A stretch of DNA of 64,000 bases from Lachnospiraceae bacterium (GCA_024399135.1 JAKSHY010000007.1:79480-143479); one strand, 5' to 3'. Shown: positions 14,592-25,166, counted from the first letter of the stretch. Translations and numbers: made by a program. Notes: generated by a model not told the origin, from the sequence alone.

Positions 14592-15908
14592 TTATCTGTA
14601 TATCTCATGATTCCAAAATAAATACAGTGGTAAACTTACTGTATTTGTTTCATTAACCATGTTTGAAGCTATATTTTTTAGAGAAGTTTTATAGCCCGTT
14701 TTAGGACTAAATTTCTGGCAAAACTGCTTATAGCTTTTTGCCTGCGTATTTGTAGCCGCTTTAACTTCTATAGGAACTATGTTTCCATCTTCTTCATATA
14801 TAAAATCAAGTTCTGCTGTATTTCCAGATCTCCAATAATAAGGACACTTATTTAAGCTAAGAAGTTCATTCATCACATAGTTTTCTGTGATTGCACCTTT
14901 TGCTGTTTTTAGTGTATCGTTCTCATCCATATAGTCTTCATAAGTTAATCCTAATCGCCTACTAAGTAACCCTATATCTGACATATACACTTTAAAATAC
15001 GTTGCATCAGCATTAAAAGCTATGGGTATCTCAGCATTTTCTACTAACTCCAATATATGAATTAATCCTGCGTTTTTAAGCCACTGAAGAGATGCTTCAA
15101 GTTCATGTGCTCTTTTTCCCTCTTTTACGTGCGAAAAAACAAATTTATTATTATCCTTTGCTAACTGCTTAGGCACTGACTCCCAAATCATACGTAGTTT
15201 TTCCAATTCGGATATCGGCGCATGCTTAGAAAAATCATCAGCATAATCGGATAGTATCTCGTTTTGTATTTCTATTACAGTACCGAAATCCTTGTTCTCT
15301 ACATAGTCAAAAACAACCTCAGGCATTCCACCAACTACGTAGAACGTTTTTAATAACTGTTCTAGTGGCTTTGAATAAGTCTCTGGAATTTCACGATTTA
15401 CATCCCATTTTTCAAAGAGATCAATATATCCATTTTCTCCCATTGCAATAAGAAATTCCTTAAAGTTCATGGGATACATCTGCATACGATTAACTTTACC
15501 TACAGGAAAAGATATATTCTCTTTTTTTAAGGCAACACCAAGAAGCGAACCTGCACAAACCACGTGTAAAGCAGAAAAATCTTCACAAAAATACTTCAAC
15601 GAAGTAATAGCTTTGGGACACTCCTGTATTTCATCAAAAATAAGCAACGTTTTCCCAGGAATAATCTTAGTCTTTTCTAAAAATTCAAGTTCACTTATTA
15701 TTCTATCTATATCAAAATCATAATCAAATATATCTGCATATTTTCTATTGGATTCAAAGTTGATATAGCAGATATTGTCAAAGTTCTGTTTCCCAAATTC
15801 TTTTAATACATATGTTTTTCCACACTGTCGAACACCTGTAATCATCATAGGTTTTCTTCGTCTGCTATCTTTCCACTTAACCAGTTCCTGTGATATCTCT
15901 CTATACAT
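14592..15908 (-). CDS. AAA_14/DUF4143 ATP-binding protein
   Basis: An N-terminal AAA ATPase has Walker A GVRQCGKT and Walker B LLIFDEIQE, followed by the DUF4143 C-terminal domain, which ends in a nuclease-like motif (AELDFIYEEDGNIVPIEVKA, the PD-(D/E)xK-like D..E.K pattern). Cellular role unknown; the family is abundant in gut anaerobes and travels on mobile elements. The start at 15908 (MYREISQ) has GGAGG 8 nt upstream; a longer frame to 15968 would read through the promoter. It is the first gene of the island, with an operator-like repeat set upstream. Confidence 0.88.
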   Translation of the reverse strand: MYREISQELVKWKDSRRRKPMMITGVRQCGKTYVLKEFGKQNFDNICYINFESNRKYADIFDYDFDIDRIISELEFLEKTKIIPGKTLLIFDEIQECPKAITSLKYFCEDFSALHVVCAGSLLGVALKKENISFPVGKVNRMQMYPMNFKEFLIAMGENGYIDLFEKWDVNREIPETYSKPLEQLLKTFYVVGGMPEVVFDYVENKDFGTVIEIQNEILSDYADDFSKHAPISELEKLRMIWESVPKQLAKDNNKFVFSHVKEGKRAHELEASLQWLKNAGLIHILELVENAEIPIAFNADATYFKVYMSDIGLLSRRLGLTYEDYMDENDTLKTAKGAITENYVMNELLSLNKCPYYWRSGNTAELDFIYEEDGNIVPIEVKAATNTQAKSYKQFCQKFSPKTGYKTSLKNIASNMVNETNTVSLPLYLFWNHEIYR

Positions 15909-15928
15909 ATATAAATCCTCCAACAACA

Positions 15929-16007
15929 AAAGTCCTATGACTTTTGTTAATATAATAACATTTTTCATAGGACTTTAGCAAATACATCAATATTTTTCAT
16001 AGAACTT
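15929..16007 (-). promoter_or_regulatory. promoter and operator-like repeats of the DUF4143 gene
   Basis: On the minus strand: TTGCTA (15981-15976), 18-bp spacer, TATTAT (15957-15952). A perfect 12-bp inverted repeat, AAAGTCCTATGA (15929-15940) with TCATAGGACTTT (15965-15976), brackets the -10 box, and a third half-site TCATAGAACTT lies at 15997-16007. Symmetry around the promoter suggests repression by an unknown regulator, possibly autogenous. Confidence 0.6.
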
Positions 16008-16020
16008 CGTGATAATCGTC

Positions 16021-16097
16021 ACAAAAAAGGAACTCATTTCTGAGTTCCTTTAGCAGCGGTACAAGGATTCGAACCTTGAGATGACGGAGTCAGAGTC
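16021..16097. repeat. right direct repeat of the tRNA-Gln island
   Basis: Identical to 13171-13247. It comprises the terminator hairpin (16027-16051) and the 3' 44 nt of the intact tRNA-Gln. The crossover would have occurred in or near the anticodon arm, a usual target of tyrosine recombinases. Confidence 0.85.
16023..16051 (-). terminator. terminator of tRNA-Gln
   Basis: AAAGGAACTCA/TGAGTTCCTTT hairpin followed by TTTTTTGT on the minus strand, directly after the tRNA 3' end. Confidence 0.88.
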
Positions 16098-16125
16098 CGT
16101 TGCCTTACCGTTTGGCGATACCGCT
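16054..16125 (-). tRNA. tRNA-Gln (CUG anticodon)
   Basis: A 72-nt cloverleaf: acceptor AGCGGTA/TACCGCT with discriminator G, D-arm GCCAAACGGTAAGGC, anticodon stem ACGGA/TCCGT around CTCTGAC (anticodon CUG), and T-arm with GGTTCGAATCC. No CCA is encoded. The G73 discriminator fits bacterial tRNA-Gln. Its 3' half is duplicated at 13204-13247. Confidence 0.95.
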
Positions 16126-16203
16126 ATATTGTGACCACTCCATCATATGAACTTCATGGTCGATTGGGTTGGGCTGTATTACGATTTCTCGCGTACGAGT
16201 GAT

Positions 16204-16232
16204 ATTATATATGATATATTTTTATAATGCAA
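16204..16232 (-). promoter_or_regulatory. promoter of tRNA-Gln
   Basis: On the minus strand: TTGCAT (16232-16227), 17-bp spacer, TATAAT (16209-16204), about 80 nt before the mature 5' end. Confidence 0.75.
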
Positions 16233-16240
16233 GCACTTTT

Positions 16241-16279
16241 TTAACGCCTGAAGCAAAATGCATATACTTCAGGCGTTAA
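16241..16279. repeat. perfect 13-bp inverted repeat after the aminotransferase gene
   Basis: TTAACGCCTGAAG (16241-16253) and CTTCAGGCGTTAA (16267-16279) with a 13-nt loop, 15 bp past the aminotransferase stop. On the minus strand it is followed by AAAA rather than U residues, so it is an atypical terminator or an mRNA 3'-end stabiliser. Confidence 0.6.
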
Positions 16280-16293
16280 TATACAATAGTTCT

Positions 16294-17466
16294 TTACTTT
16301 TTCTCGTTACGAAGGCCTTCAATGAAGTGCGAAATCTTCTCCATCGCAATCTTAAGCTTCTCAATAGAATATGCATAAGATATTCGAAGGAATCCTTCTC
16401 CCGAATCTCCAAAAGCTGTTCCAGGAACAACTGCAACCTTCTCCTCCTGAAGAAGTCTCATAGCGAATTCATCTGATGACATTCCGAATTCCTTAATGCA
16501 TGGGAATACATAGAAAGCGCCGAATGGTTCGAAACATTCCAAGCCCATCTCTTTGAACGCTTCCATTAAGAATCTTCTTCTTTGGTTATATGAATCTCTC
16601 ATCATAGCAACATCATCGTCACCATTCTTAATTGCTTCAACTGCTGCATACTGGCTTGTTGTTGGGGCACACATGATAGCGAACTGATGAATTTTAAGCA
16701 TTTGCTTAATGATTACCTCTGGTCCACATGCATATCCAAGTCTCCAGCCTGTCATGGCATACGCTTTTGAAAAACCATTAATTAATATGGTTCTCTCCTG
16801 CATTCCTGGAAGTGAAGCAATTGATACGTGCTTATCCTTATATGTAAGCTCTGAATAGATTTCATCAGAAATTACGAACAAGTCGTTTTCAATAATAATA
16901 GAAGCAATTTCTTCTAAATCCTTTCTTTCCATAATGGCACCTGTTGGATTATTAGGGAAAGGAAGTATCAATATCTTAGTTTTGTCAGTAATTGCACTAC
17001 GTAACTCTTCAGCAGTTAATCTGAACTCATTTTCTGCCTTAAGCTCCAATATTACAGGCTTAGCATCTGCCAAAATAGCACATGGTTCATAAGAAACATA
17101 GCTTGGCTGAGGGATTATTACCTCATCCCCTGGGTCACACATAGCTCTTAATGCTATATCAATTGCCTCTGAGCCACCAACAGTAATCACTATTTCGTTT
17201 TTAACATCATAGCTGATTCCCTGAGTTCTTTTAAGGTAATTGTTTATTTCTGTTCTTAATTCTGTTAATCCTGAATTAGATGTATAGAAGGTCTTTCCCT
17301 TCTCAAGTGAATATATACCCTCATCTCTTATATGCCATGGCGTATCAAAGTCAGGCTCACCTACGCCCAAAGATATAACATCGTCCATCTCAGCTGCTAT
17401 ATCAAAAAACTTACGTATTCCTGAGGGCTTTATGCTTACTATTTTTGATCCTAATGGATTTCTCAT
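16294..17466 (-). CDS. class I/II PLP-dependent aminotransferase (PatA/AspC-like)
   Basis: A fold-type I aminotransferase of 390 residues. The PLP-binding Lys is in NGFSKAYAMTGWRLGYACGP (about residue 232); NNPTGA and SDEIYSELTY give the conserved Asn and Asp/Tyr contacts, and GFLRISYA the Arg that binds the substrate carboxylate. The exact substrate (aspartate, aromatic or N-acetyl-diaminopimelate) is not decidable from motifs. The start overlaps the Lrp-type gene stop by 4 bp, so the regulator and enzyme form one operon, consistent with amino-acid-responsive control. Confidence 0.9.
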   Translation of the reverse strand: MRNPLGSKIVSIKPSGIRKFFDIAAEMDDVISLGVGEPDFDTPWHIRDEGIYSLEKGKTFYTSNSGLTELRTEINNYLKRTQGISYDVKNEIVITVGGSEAIDIALRAMCDPGDEVIIPQPSYVSYEPCAILADAKPVILELKAENEFRLTAEELRSAITDKTKILILPFPNNPTGAIMERKDLEEIASIIIENDLFVISDEIYSELTYKDKHVSIASLPGMQERTILINGFSKAYAMTGWRLGYACGPEVIIKQMLKIHQFAIMCAPTTSQYAAVEAIKNGDDDVAMMRDSYNQRRRFLMEAFKEMGLECFEPFGAFYVFPCIKEFGMSSDEFAMRLLQEEKVAVVPGTAFGDSGEGFLRISYAYSIEKLKIAMEKISHFIEGLRNEKK

Positions 17467-17945
17467 GGTGTTACAATCTCCCTGGTATCTTCATTACTCT
17501 TATTCAAAATGGTTCCGTGATCCTTGTACTTCTTCAATATGAAGTGAGTTGCTGTGCTCAAGACACCATCCAATGTCGAAAGCTTATGTGACACGAAACT
17601 AGATATTTCCTTTAAAGACTTACCTTCAAGTGAAACCAAAAGATCATATCCACCGGAAATAAGGTATACACTGTTTACTTCAGGATACTTATATATTCTT
17701 TCAGCAAGATTATCAAATCCCTGACCACGCTGAGGAGTAATTCTAACCTCGATTATGGCTGAAACCTTCTCAATTGAAGTCTTTTCCCAGTCAATCATAG
17801 TATGGTATCCACATATGATTCCTTCATCTTCCATCGCCTTGAGCTCATTCGCGACTAAAAGCTCGTCCGCGCCCAAACGTATGGCCAGTTCTTTAACTTC
17901 GATGCGACTGTTCTTTTCAACAATTGATAGAATCTGTTCTCTCAT
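17463..17945 (-). CDS. Lrp/AsnC-family transcriptional regulator
   Basis: Helix-turn-helix at residues ~5-50 (SRIEVKELAIRLGADELLVA), followed by the RAM/AsnC effector domain (SAIIEVRITPQRGQGFDNLA, then VYLISGGYDLLVSLEG). Length 160 is typical. AAGGGATTATC precedes the ATG. The gene overlaps the preceding gene by 29 bp and the aminotransferase by 4 bp. It probably senses an amino acid and controls this operon; the ligand is not known. Confidence 0.9.
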   Translation of the reverse strand: MREQILSIVEKNSRIEVKELAIRLGADELLVANELKAMEDEGIICGYHTMIDWEKTSIEKVSAIIEVRITPQRGQGFDNLAERIYKYPEVNSVYLISGGYDLLVSLEGKSLKEISSFVSHKLSTLDGVLSTATHFILKKYKDHGTILNKSNEDTREIVTP

Positions 17946-18504
17946 GATAATCCCTTCTTCCTAGTATATTCTTTAGTTCATCCTTCCTTATATGCTGAAG
18001 GAATCCCCTCTCTTCATCATTAATAACTATCTTATCATTATCTTCTTTAGTTGTGTAGCCTACAATTCTTCCCAGAATGCCATTCTCTTCAAGCAAAGAT
18101 ATCATCCTCGCCCCATCTTCTGTAACTATTACGGCTGATGAACCTGAAAATAATGCATACGGGTTAACTCCTAAGAATTCACACACCTCTACAGTCTCCT
18201 GCTTGATAGGAATGTCCTTAATGTTAACCCGTATTCCACATTTAAGAGTCTTAGCCATTTGAAACAACGCTTCAAATATCCCGAACTCTGTATATTCCTT
18301 TGCATACGCGGCACCATTTTCAAGAGCTATTCTGACATCTTCTATAGGCTCTAAATCATTTGATGCTTCTGGAAGATTCTCATCAAAACACGAAGCCTCA
18401 TCTATGAGCCACTCCGGATATCTTGATATGAGTTCACTATATCTTTCTCTTGCTAATATTGCAGTTCCGCGAATACCAATATATTTACTAATTATAATAT
18501 CCAT
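17917..18504 (-). CDS. AIR-synthase-related (HypE/PurM C-terminal-like) protein
   Basis: A 195-residue protein resembling the C-terminal half of the PurM/HypE/ThiL superfamily: an opening IISKYIGIRGTAILA, then NGAAYAKEYTEFGIFEALFQ, a glycine-bearing YALFSGSSAVIV segment, and LLEENGILGRIVGYTT. The N-terminal ATP-binding half is absent, so it is not a complete hydrogenase maturation factor. It is the first gene of the Lrp/aminotransferase operon. Function is unknown, and the link with amino-acid metabolism is by context only. Confidence 0.72.
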   Translation of the reverse strand: MDIIISKYIGIRGTAILARERYSELISRYPEWLIDEASCFDENLPEASNDLEPIEDVRIALENGAAYAKEYTEFGIFEALFQMAKTLKCGIRVNIKDIPIKQETVEVCEFLGVNPYALFSGSSAVIVTEDGARMISLLEENGILGRIVGYTTKEDNDKIVINDEERGFLQHIRKDELKNILGRRDYHERTDSINC

Positions 18505-18538
18505 ATTAAAACGTCTGTCTAAAAAACAACGCCACTAA

Positions 18539-20110
18539 TTAAACCTGTGGCTCTTCAGCGTTCTGCTGCTGTTGCTCAGCCAGTCTTTGCTGCTCTTCCA
18601 ATGCCTTCTGATACTGAGCAAGTGCCTCTGCGTTAGGATCCTGGGAAGGAGTATTGCCGGCTTTAATAGAAGCAGCTACCGCCTTAATTGTATCAATACT
18701 TCCTGATGCCATGGCGTTTTCAATAGCAGCCTTAGCATTAGGATCATCTGTTGCTGTACCAACCATAGCATATTTCTTAGTTGGGGCATATGTGCTTGTA
18801 TTAACTAATTCTCTGGTCTCCTGACCATTCTGGGTCACAACCTTCCAAAGATTAGCCTTATAACCTACATGTGCTGACTGAACCTTAACTGAACCTACAG
18901 GCATTGAACCATCTGGGAATATATCTTCTCCCTCTGGTACAGTCTTACTTACAATTTCGCTTTCATATTCAACAGTTCTTCCTTCTGGTCTTGTTTCATG
19001 ACCATACATGTTAATATGAAGCTGCTTTTCGCTATCAGTATATGCTTCAATATAAATTGGCGCATCTGTGTTATTTCTGAATTTAAAGTCAATTCCTGAT
19101 GCCTCTGAAATAGTTGCATCCCTTGCAGGATCAACATATCCAACTATCATGGCATGATTTCTACGACTGGTAATCTCAAGTTCTGAATAAAGAACTGCAT
19201 TATAGAGTGTTGAAGAAACCTGACAGATTCCACCACCCATGCTATCTACTACCTTACCTGAAGAATATGCTGCCGCCATTCTGTATCCATTCGCTTCTGT
19301 GAATGGCTTGATATGATCGTAGAATGAATACTCTTCGCCTGGATAAATAATGTCTCCATTAATTAGTGAAGCTCCATTAGCTACATTTTCACTTCGACCC
19401 GCTGCTGATGACTTAAAGCTTGTGGTATATGAACCCAAAAGATCTTTTACTTTTGATAACTGTTCATAAGAACCTTCTGGATCATCATTCTGAATAACTA
19501 ATCTGAATGCAGTATTCTCTCCAGTCCATGAATTGCACAGGAAATCCTCTAAAGCATTCGCTGAAGCTTCCACATCAAGAAAGCTTCCTGATACTCCCTG
19601 ATTAATTACGAACTGTCCGTCAACTCTGGTTAAAGCACCCTCCTGGCCCTGCATATCATATGTAGCACACTTCTCATTTAAAATTGAGAGAATCTTTTCT
19701 CTATCAACAGAATATTTGATATCGTAAATCTGGTTAGTATAGTCTAAATCCTTTTTAGCCTTATATCTTTGGACTATATTTCCTGAATGGCCAATAACAA
19801 TAGCTTCATCCACAATTTCCGGATTACTCCAGGCAAAACCTACCTCTTCAGGTGTAATTACCACTTCTTCATCATTTACTGTATATAGAACTATACTTCT
19901 GTGAGCTAGTTCATCTGCGCAGGTCATAATCGCATTCTTCGCCTGCTCTTTAGTATATCCTCCAAGAGGAATATTCCCTGCATAGACACCCTGAAGAATA
20001 ATATTATCACTCGATGAGCCTACACTATATGCACTTGAAACGCCAAGCAGTCCTACTGTCAGCGTACTAATAATTAAACCTTTTAATACAGCACTAAATA
20101 TCTTCTTCAT
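18539..20110 (-). CDS. VanW-family exported protein with YoaR-type N-terminal domain
   Basis: A signal peptide or signal anchor lies at residues 1-30. A YoaR-type putative peptidoglycan-binding domain follows (IPLGGYTKEQAKNAI). The VanW domain is at about 240-390 (IYPGEEYSFYDHIKPF, then DSMGGGICQVSSTLYNAVL). After it comes a G5-like region (VPEGEDIFPDGSM) and a Gln-rich tail. VanW proteins are cell-envelope proteins with a proposed transpeptidase-like active Cys, here in GICQVSS. Length 523 is normal for this architecture. It is followed at a short distance by the Lrp operon and preceded by a 35-residue membrane peptide. Confidence 0.9.
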   Translation of the reverse strand: MKKIFSAVLKGLIISTLTVGLLGVSSAYSVGSSSDNIILQGVYAGNIPLGGYTKEQAKNAIMTCADELAHRSIVLYTVNDEEVVITPEEVGFAWSNPEIVDEAIVIGHSGNIVQRYKAKKDLDYTNQIYDIKYSVDREKILSILNEKCATYDMQGQEGALTRVDGQFVINQGVSGSFLDVEASANALEDFLCNSWTGENTAFRLVIQNDDPEGSYEQLSKVKDLLGSYTTSFKSSAAGRSENVANGASLINGDIIYPGEEYSFYDHIKPFTEANGYRMAAAYSSGKVVDSMGGGICQVSSTLYNAVLYSELEITSRRNHAMIVGYVDPARDATISEASGIDFKFRNNTDAPIYIEAYTDSEKQLHINMYGHETRPEGRTVEYESEIVSKTVPEGEDIFPDGSMPVGSVKVQSAHVGYKANLWKVVTQNGQETRELVNTSTYAPTKKYAMVGTATDDPNAKAAIENAMASGSIDTIKAVAASIKAGNTPSQDPNAEALAQYQKALEEQQRLAEQQQQNAEEPQV

Positions 20111-20153
20111 ACTGTCCCCTTGCGCCTTAACTGTGCCATTCTACAAGTTTGCT

Positions 20154-20261
20154 TTAACGTACCAAAGATGCTATCATTGGAATAATCATAGCTATAACAA
20201 GTAAAATTATGATTACCACTGAAAATATTTTTTTCGATCTTTTATTGTGAAAATTGAACAT
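20154..20261 (-). CDS. 35-residue single-pass membrane peptide
   Basis: A small open frame starting MFNFHNKRSKKIF, with one hydrophobic segment (VVIIILLVIAMIIPMIASL), ending VR. GGAAGG lies 6 nt before the ATG. It is 43 bp upstream of the VanW gene on the same strand. The N-terminal basic cluster places it with its N-terminus inside. The ribosome site, topology and position support a real gene; function is unknown, and it may act with the VanW protein or as a membrane-protein modulator. Confidence 0.65.
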   Translation of the reverse strand: MFNFHNKRSKKIFSVVIIILLVIAMIIPMIASLVR

Positions 20262-20306
20262 ATTTACCTTCCCATCTTTGGTTATTCTACTGAAAGGAAT
20301 TATAAT

Positions 20307-20939
20307 ATGAAATACCCCATATTTGCAAGTTTTATTATATTTTCACTTACACTTATGTACCTTATTCGTCGTCGTCGTCAAAAAGAAGAAACTACGTACA
20401 AATCTTTCCTCGACGAAGAGCTTAGAGCTAACAGTGTAAGAAAGAAATCACTTGATGACCTTAAACTTATCACCATACCTTTTGATACACTTCCCATGAA
20501 TATTTTAAAGGATGATCCTAAGGTTAAAGAATGTCATAGGATACTTAAGGATTTAGCCGATAATCCAATAGCTAATCTGACTGGATTTACTAATACAGAG
20601 CTCAAATTCAAATATGGTGCTCCCAATCTTGAAATCCTATCAAGATATGATGCTTCATATACATCGCTTGCACGTACGTTATCTACATGGGCACATATTC
20701 TTTTCGAAAACGGTTATGAAGCTGAAGCGTTATCTATTCTTGAGTTCGCTGTATCCACTAATACGGATGTTCGCACCACCTATGATTTGTTAGGCAAAAT
20801 ATATAGTTCTCACCATCAAAGTGAAAAAATTAAGGAATTGATTTCGGTGGCTACCAAAATCAACTCCTTGAATAAAAATCCTATTTTGAATATTCTCGAC
20901 AAACATCTTTCAGAAAGCAATTCTGACAATCAGGCTTAG
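20307..20939 (+). CDS. membrane-anchored TPR-like protein
   Basis: A 210-residue protein with an N-terminal membrane anchor (FASFIIFSLTLMYLI) followed by RRRRQK, so its C-terminal part is cytoplasmic. Residues ~130-200 look like two TPR-type helical repeats (YTSLARTLSTWAHILFENGY, then AEALSILEFAVS). Start 20307 has AAAGGAATTATAAT before it; a longer frame from 20247 lacks a site. Function unknown. Its last 59 bp overlap the 3' end of nth on the opposite strand. Confidence 0.7.
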   Translation: MKYPIFASFIIFSLTLMYLIRRRRQKEETTYKSFLDEELRANSVRKKSLDDLKLITIPFDTLPMNILKDDPKVKECHRILKDLADNPIANLTGFTNTELKFKYGAPNLEILSRYDASYTSLARTLSTWAHILFENGYEAEALSILEFAVSTNTDVRTTYDLLGKIYSSHHQSEKIKELISVATKINSLNKNPILNILDKHLSESNSDNQA

Positions 20940-21513
20940 GAGCTGTACAGATTGTACGACCTAATGTGATTAAATCAATGTTCCAAAGGATCCAATGGTC
21001 CTTTGGAATTTTTTTCATTAAGTCAAACTCAATTTTAACCGGATCAGTTTCCTTCGTAACTCCAAGCTTTTTCGAAATTCTTTTAACATGGGTATCTACT
21101 ACAATGCTTGGATCATGATAAATATTTCCTCTTATCACATTAGCAGTTTTTCTACCTACACCAGCTAAAGCTGTCAATTCCTCTACTGTCTTAGGAAGAA
21201 TTCCATCATGCTTTTCAATAAGCTGTCTGCAGCATTCTATTATATTCTTTGCCTTATTATGATAAAAGCCTGTTGAGTGTATATCTTTTTCAAGTTCCGA
21301 AAGATCTGCCTTTGAAAATGCTTCGATACTGGGATACTTTTTAAACAAATCGCGCGTCACTATATTAACTCTAGCATCAGTACACTGTGCGCTTAATATA
21401 GTCGCAATTAATAACTGCCACGGTTCTTCATATTCTAAAAAGCACCTGTAATCTGTTCCGTAAGTTTCATCTAAAAGTTCAATTATCTTCTTAACTCTTA
21501 CTTTTATTTCCAA
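20881..21513 (-). CDS. nth: endonuclease III (DNA glycosylase/AP lyase)
   Basis: Base-excision repair enzyme for oxidised pyrimidines. Helix-hairpin-helix [12 protein letters not shown] carries the catalytic Lys; the essential Asp is in [15 protein letters not shown]; the 4Fe-4S cysteines follow C-x6-C-x2-C-x5-C ([17 protein letters not shown]) at the C-terminus. Length 210 is normal. The start overlaps the dnaJ stop by 10 bp, so nth is likely co-transcribed at the end of the heat-shock operon. Confidence 0.96.
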   Translation of the reverse strand: MEIKVRVKKIIELLDETYGTDYRCFLEYEEPWQLLIATILSAQCTDARVNIVTRDLFKKYPSIEAFSKADLSELEKDIHSTGFYHNKAKNIIECCRQLIEKHDGILPKTVEELTALAGVGRKTANVIRGNIYHDPSIVVDTHVKRISKKLGVTKETDPVKIEFDLMKKIPKDHWILWNIDLITLGRTICTAPKPDCQNCFLKDVCREYSK

Positions 21514-22655
21514 AACTTCTTTTTCTTGTCCTTTTCAGCATCTACTTTTTCTGCCGCATGCAGGCTGTCTCCTGTAAGTTCATCGAACTTCTTAAGAAGA
21601 TCCTTTGCTTCCTGACTCAGTTTCTCCGGTGTTTCAACAACCAGTGTCACATAATGATCACCTCTTACACTGTCATTCATCAGCTTAGGAACACCCTTTC
21701 CTTTAAGTCTGACCTTGGTTTCAGTCTGAGTTCCGGCTTTTACTTCGTAAATAACCTTTCCATCAACTGTATCTACGACAATTTCACCACCCAGTGCAGC
21801 AACAGCAAAAGATACAGGTACTGTAGAGTAGATATTGTAATCATCTCTTTGGAAAATCGGATGTCTTGAAACAATTACTTCAACGAGTAAATCACCTCTT
21901 GGACCACCATTTAATCCAGGCTCACCCTTGTCTCTTATTCTTACACTCTGACCATTGTTAATTCCGGCTGGAATTTTAACCTGAATCTTCTTCTTGCTGG
22001 CAATATATCCATTTCCATTACAGTCTGGACACTTTTCTTTAACAACTTTTCCAGATCCATTACAATCCGGACATGTCTGAACATTTCTGACTGTTCCGAA
22101 GAACGACTGAGAGGTAAATACAACCTGACCCTTTCCACCACATTTAGGACATGTTTCTGGATTCGTTCCTGGCTTAGCACCTGTTCCATGACATTTAGGA
22201 CATTCATCCTTAAGTGTAAGTTCAATCTCCTTCTCAACGCCAAAAACGGCCTCCTCAAAGGTCACTCGTACGCTGGTACGAATGTTAGCACCCTTCATTG
22301 GTCCGTTGCTGGCTCTTCTTGACCTTCCACCGCCAAAAAAATCACCAAATATATCACCGAATATATCGCTAAAATCTGCTGAATTGAAATCAAAGCCTCC
22401 GAAGCCACCGCCTCCAGCACCACCTTCAAAGGCAGCATGACCGAACTGATCATATTGTCTTCTCTTATCAGGATCTGAAAGTACAGCATAAGCCTCTGAT
22501 GCTTCTTTAAACTTCTTTTCAGCCTCAGCATCACCCGGATTCATATCCGGGTGATACTTCTTAGCTAAAACTCTATATGCTTTTTTAATGGCTGCATCAT
22601 CTGCAGACTTCTCGACTCCGAGGACTTCGTAATAGTCGCGTTTAGTCTCTGCCAT
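21504..22655 (-). CDS. dnaJ: chaperone protein DnaJ
   Basis: J domain at residues 5-70 with HPD ([10 protein letters not shown]), a Gly/Phe-rich stretch (~75-120), four CxxCxGxG zinc-binding repeats ([32 protein letters not shown]) at about 150-220, and the substrate-binding C-terminal domain. It stimulates DnaK ATPase and delivers unfolded clients. The gene is 2 bp after dnaK in the hrcA-grpE-dnaK-dnaJ operon, under CIRCE/HrcA control. Confidence 0.98.
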   Translation of the reverse strand: MAETKRDYYEVLGVEKSADDAAIKKAYRVLAKKYHPDMNPGDAEAEKKFKEASEAYAVLSDPDKRRQYDQFGHAAFEGGAGGGGFGGFDFNSADFSDIFGDIFGDFFGGGRSRRASNGPMKGANIRTSVRVTFEEAVFGVEKEIELTLKDECPKCHGTGAKPGTNPETCPKCGGKGQVVFTSQSFFGTVRNVQTCPDCNGSGKVVKEKCPDCNGNGYIASKKKIQVKIPAGINNGQSVRIRDKGEPGLNGGPRGDLLVEVIVSRHPIFQRDDYNIYSTVPVSFAVAALGGEIVVDTVDGKVIYEVKAGTQTETKVRLKGKGVPKLMNDSVRGDHYVTLVVETPEKLSQEAKDLLKKFDELTGDSLHAAEKVDAEKDKKKKFWK

Positions 22656-22657
22656 AA

Positions 22658-24550
<1,893 letters not shown>

Positions 24551-24575
24551 CTAGTATATTTGAATGAATTAATAT

Positions 24576-25166
24576 TTATTGAACTACCGCAACCATTGAA
24601 TGTCTTACGACCTGACCACGATATGTATATCCTTTTTGAAGCTCCTGTGCTATAACACCGGATTCATATTCATCTGACTCAACCTGCATCACTGCATTAT
24701 GAAGATCAGGATTAAATTCACAGCCTACTGCTTCAATCGGCTTAACCTCAAGCTTCTCAAGCTCAGTCATAAGCTGCTTATATATCATCTCCATTCCTTC
24801 GGTGAATGGCTTACCCTTTTCTTCTTCCGGAACTGTCGCTAATCCTCTTTCGAAGTTATCCACTACAGGAAGTATTTTCTCAACTACTGATTTAGCTCCC
24901 GTTTCGAACATCTGGGTCTTTTCTTTTTCTGTACGATTTCTGAAGTTTTCGAATTCAGCTAACTGACGCTTAACCTTATCTTCAAGTTCATCAACCTTTT
25001 CCTTAAGAGCATCGCTTTTCTTATCCTGCTTATTCTTCTTTTTTGATGATTTCTTGTCTTCAGCTTCTTCTACTATAACCTCAGGGTCATCTCCTGCTAT
25101 TGTTTCTGTTTCTTCTTCTATTTCTTGATTATTCATTTCATCATCAAGTATTTCTTTTTCTTCCAT
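24576..25166 (-). CDS. grpE: nucleotide exchange factor GrpE
   Basis: Acts on DnaK to release ADP. Acidic N-terminal arm, Lys-rich segment (KKSSKKKNKQDKK), long coiled coil (KVDELEDKVKRQLAEFENFR), and beta-wing C-terminus (YTYRGQVVRHSMVAVV). Start 25166 (MEEKEI) is preferred because GGGAGG sits 9 nt before it; the longer frame from 25181 would have no site. It follows hrcA closely. Confidence 0.96.
   Translation of the reverse strand: MEEKEILDDEMNNQEIEEETETIAGDDPEVIVEEAEDKKSSKKKNKQDKKSDALKEKVDELEDKVKRQLAEFENFRNRTEKEKTQMFETGAKSVVEKILPVVDNFERGLATVPEEEKGKPFTEGMEMIYKQLMTELEKLEVKPIEAVGCEFNPDLHNAVMQVESDEYESGVIAQELQKGYTYRGQVVRHSMVAVVQ

Larger units (their letters stand above)
13171..16097. mobile_element. 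small genomic island inserted at the 3' end of tRNA-Gln
   Basis: Bounded by 77-bp direct repeats (13171-13247 and 16021-16097) made of the tRNA-Gln 3' half and its terminator; unit length is 2850 bp. Cargo, all on the minus strand: AAA/DUF4143 ATPase, a truncated ATPase-type regulator, DUF4160 and DUF2442. There is no integrase, relaxase or phage gene, so it is a non-autonomous or decayed element. The intact tRNA-Gln on the right is the reconstituted copy. The repeats are seen in sequence; mobility is inferred. Confidence 0.8.

Noticed and set aside
14592..15968. DUF4143 gene starting at 15968
   Set aside because: The extra 20 codons overlap the predicted promoter and operator. GGAGG is placed for the start at 15908.
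16241..16279. Standard intrinsic terminator for the aminotransferase
   Set aside because: On the strand of the gene it is followed by A residues instead of U residues, so I list it only as an inverted repeat.
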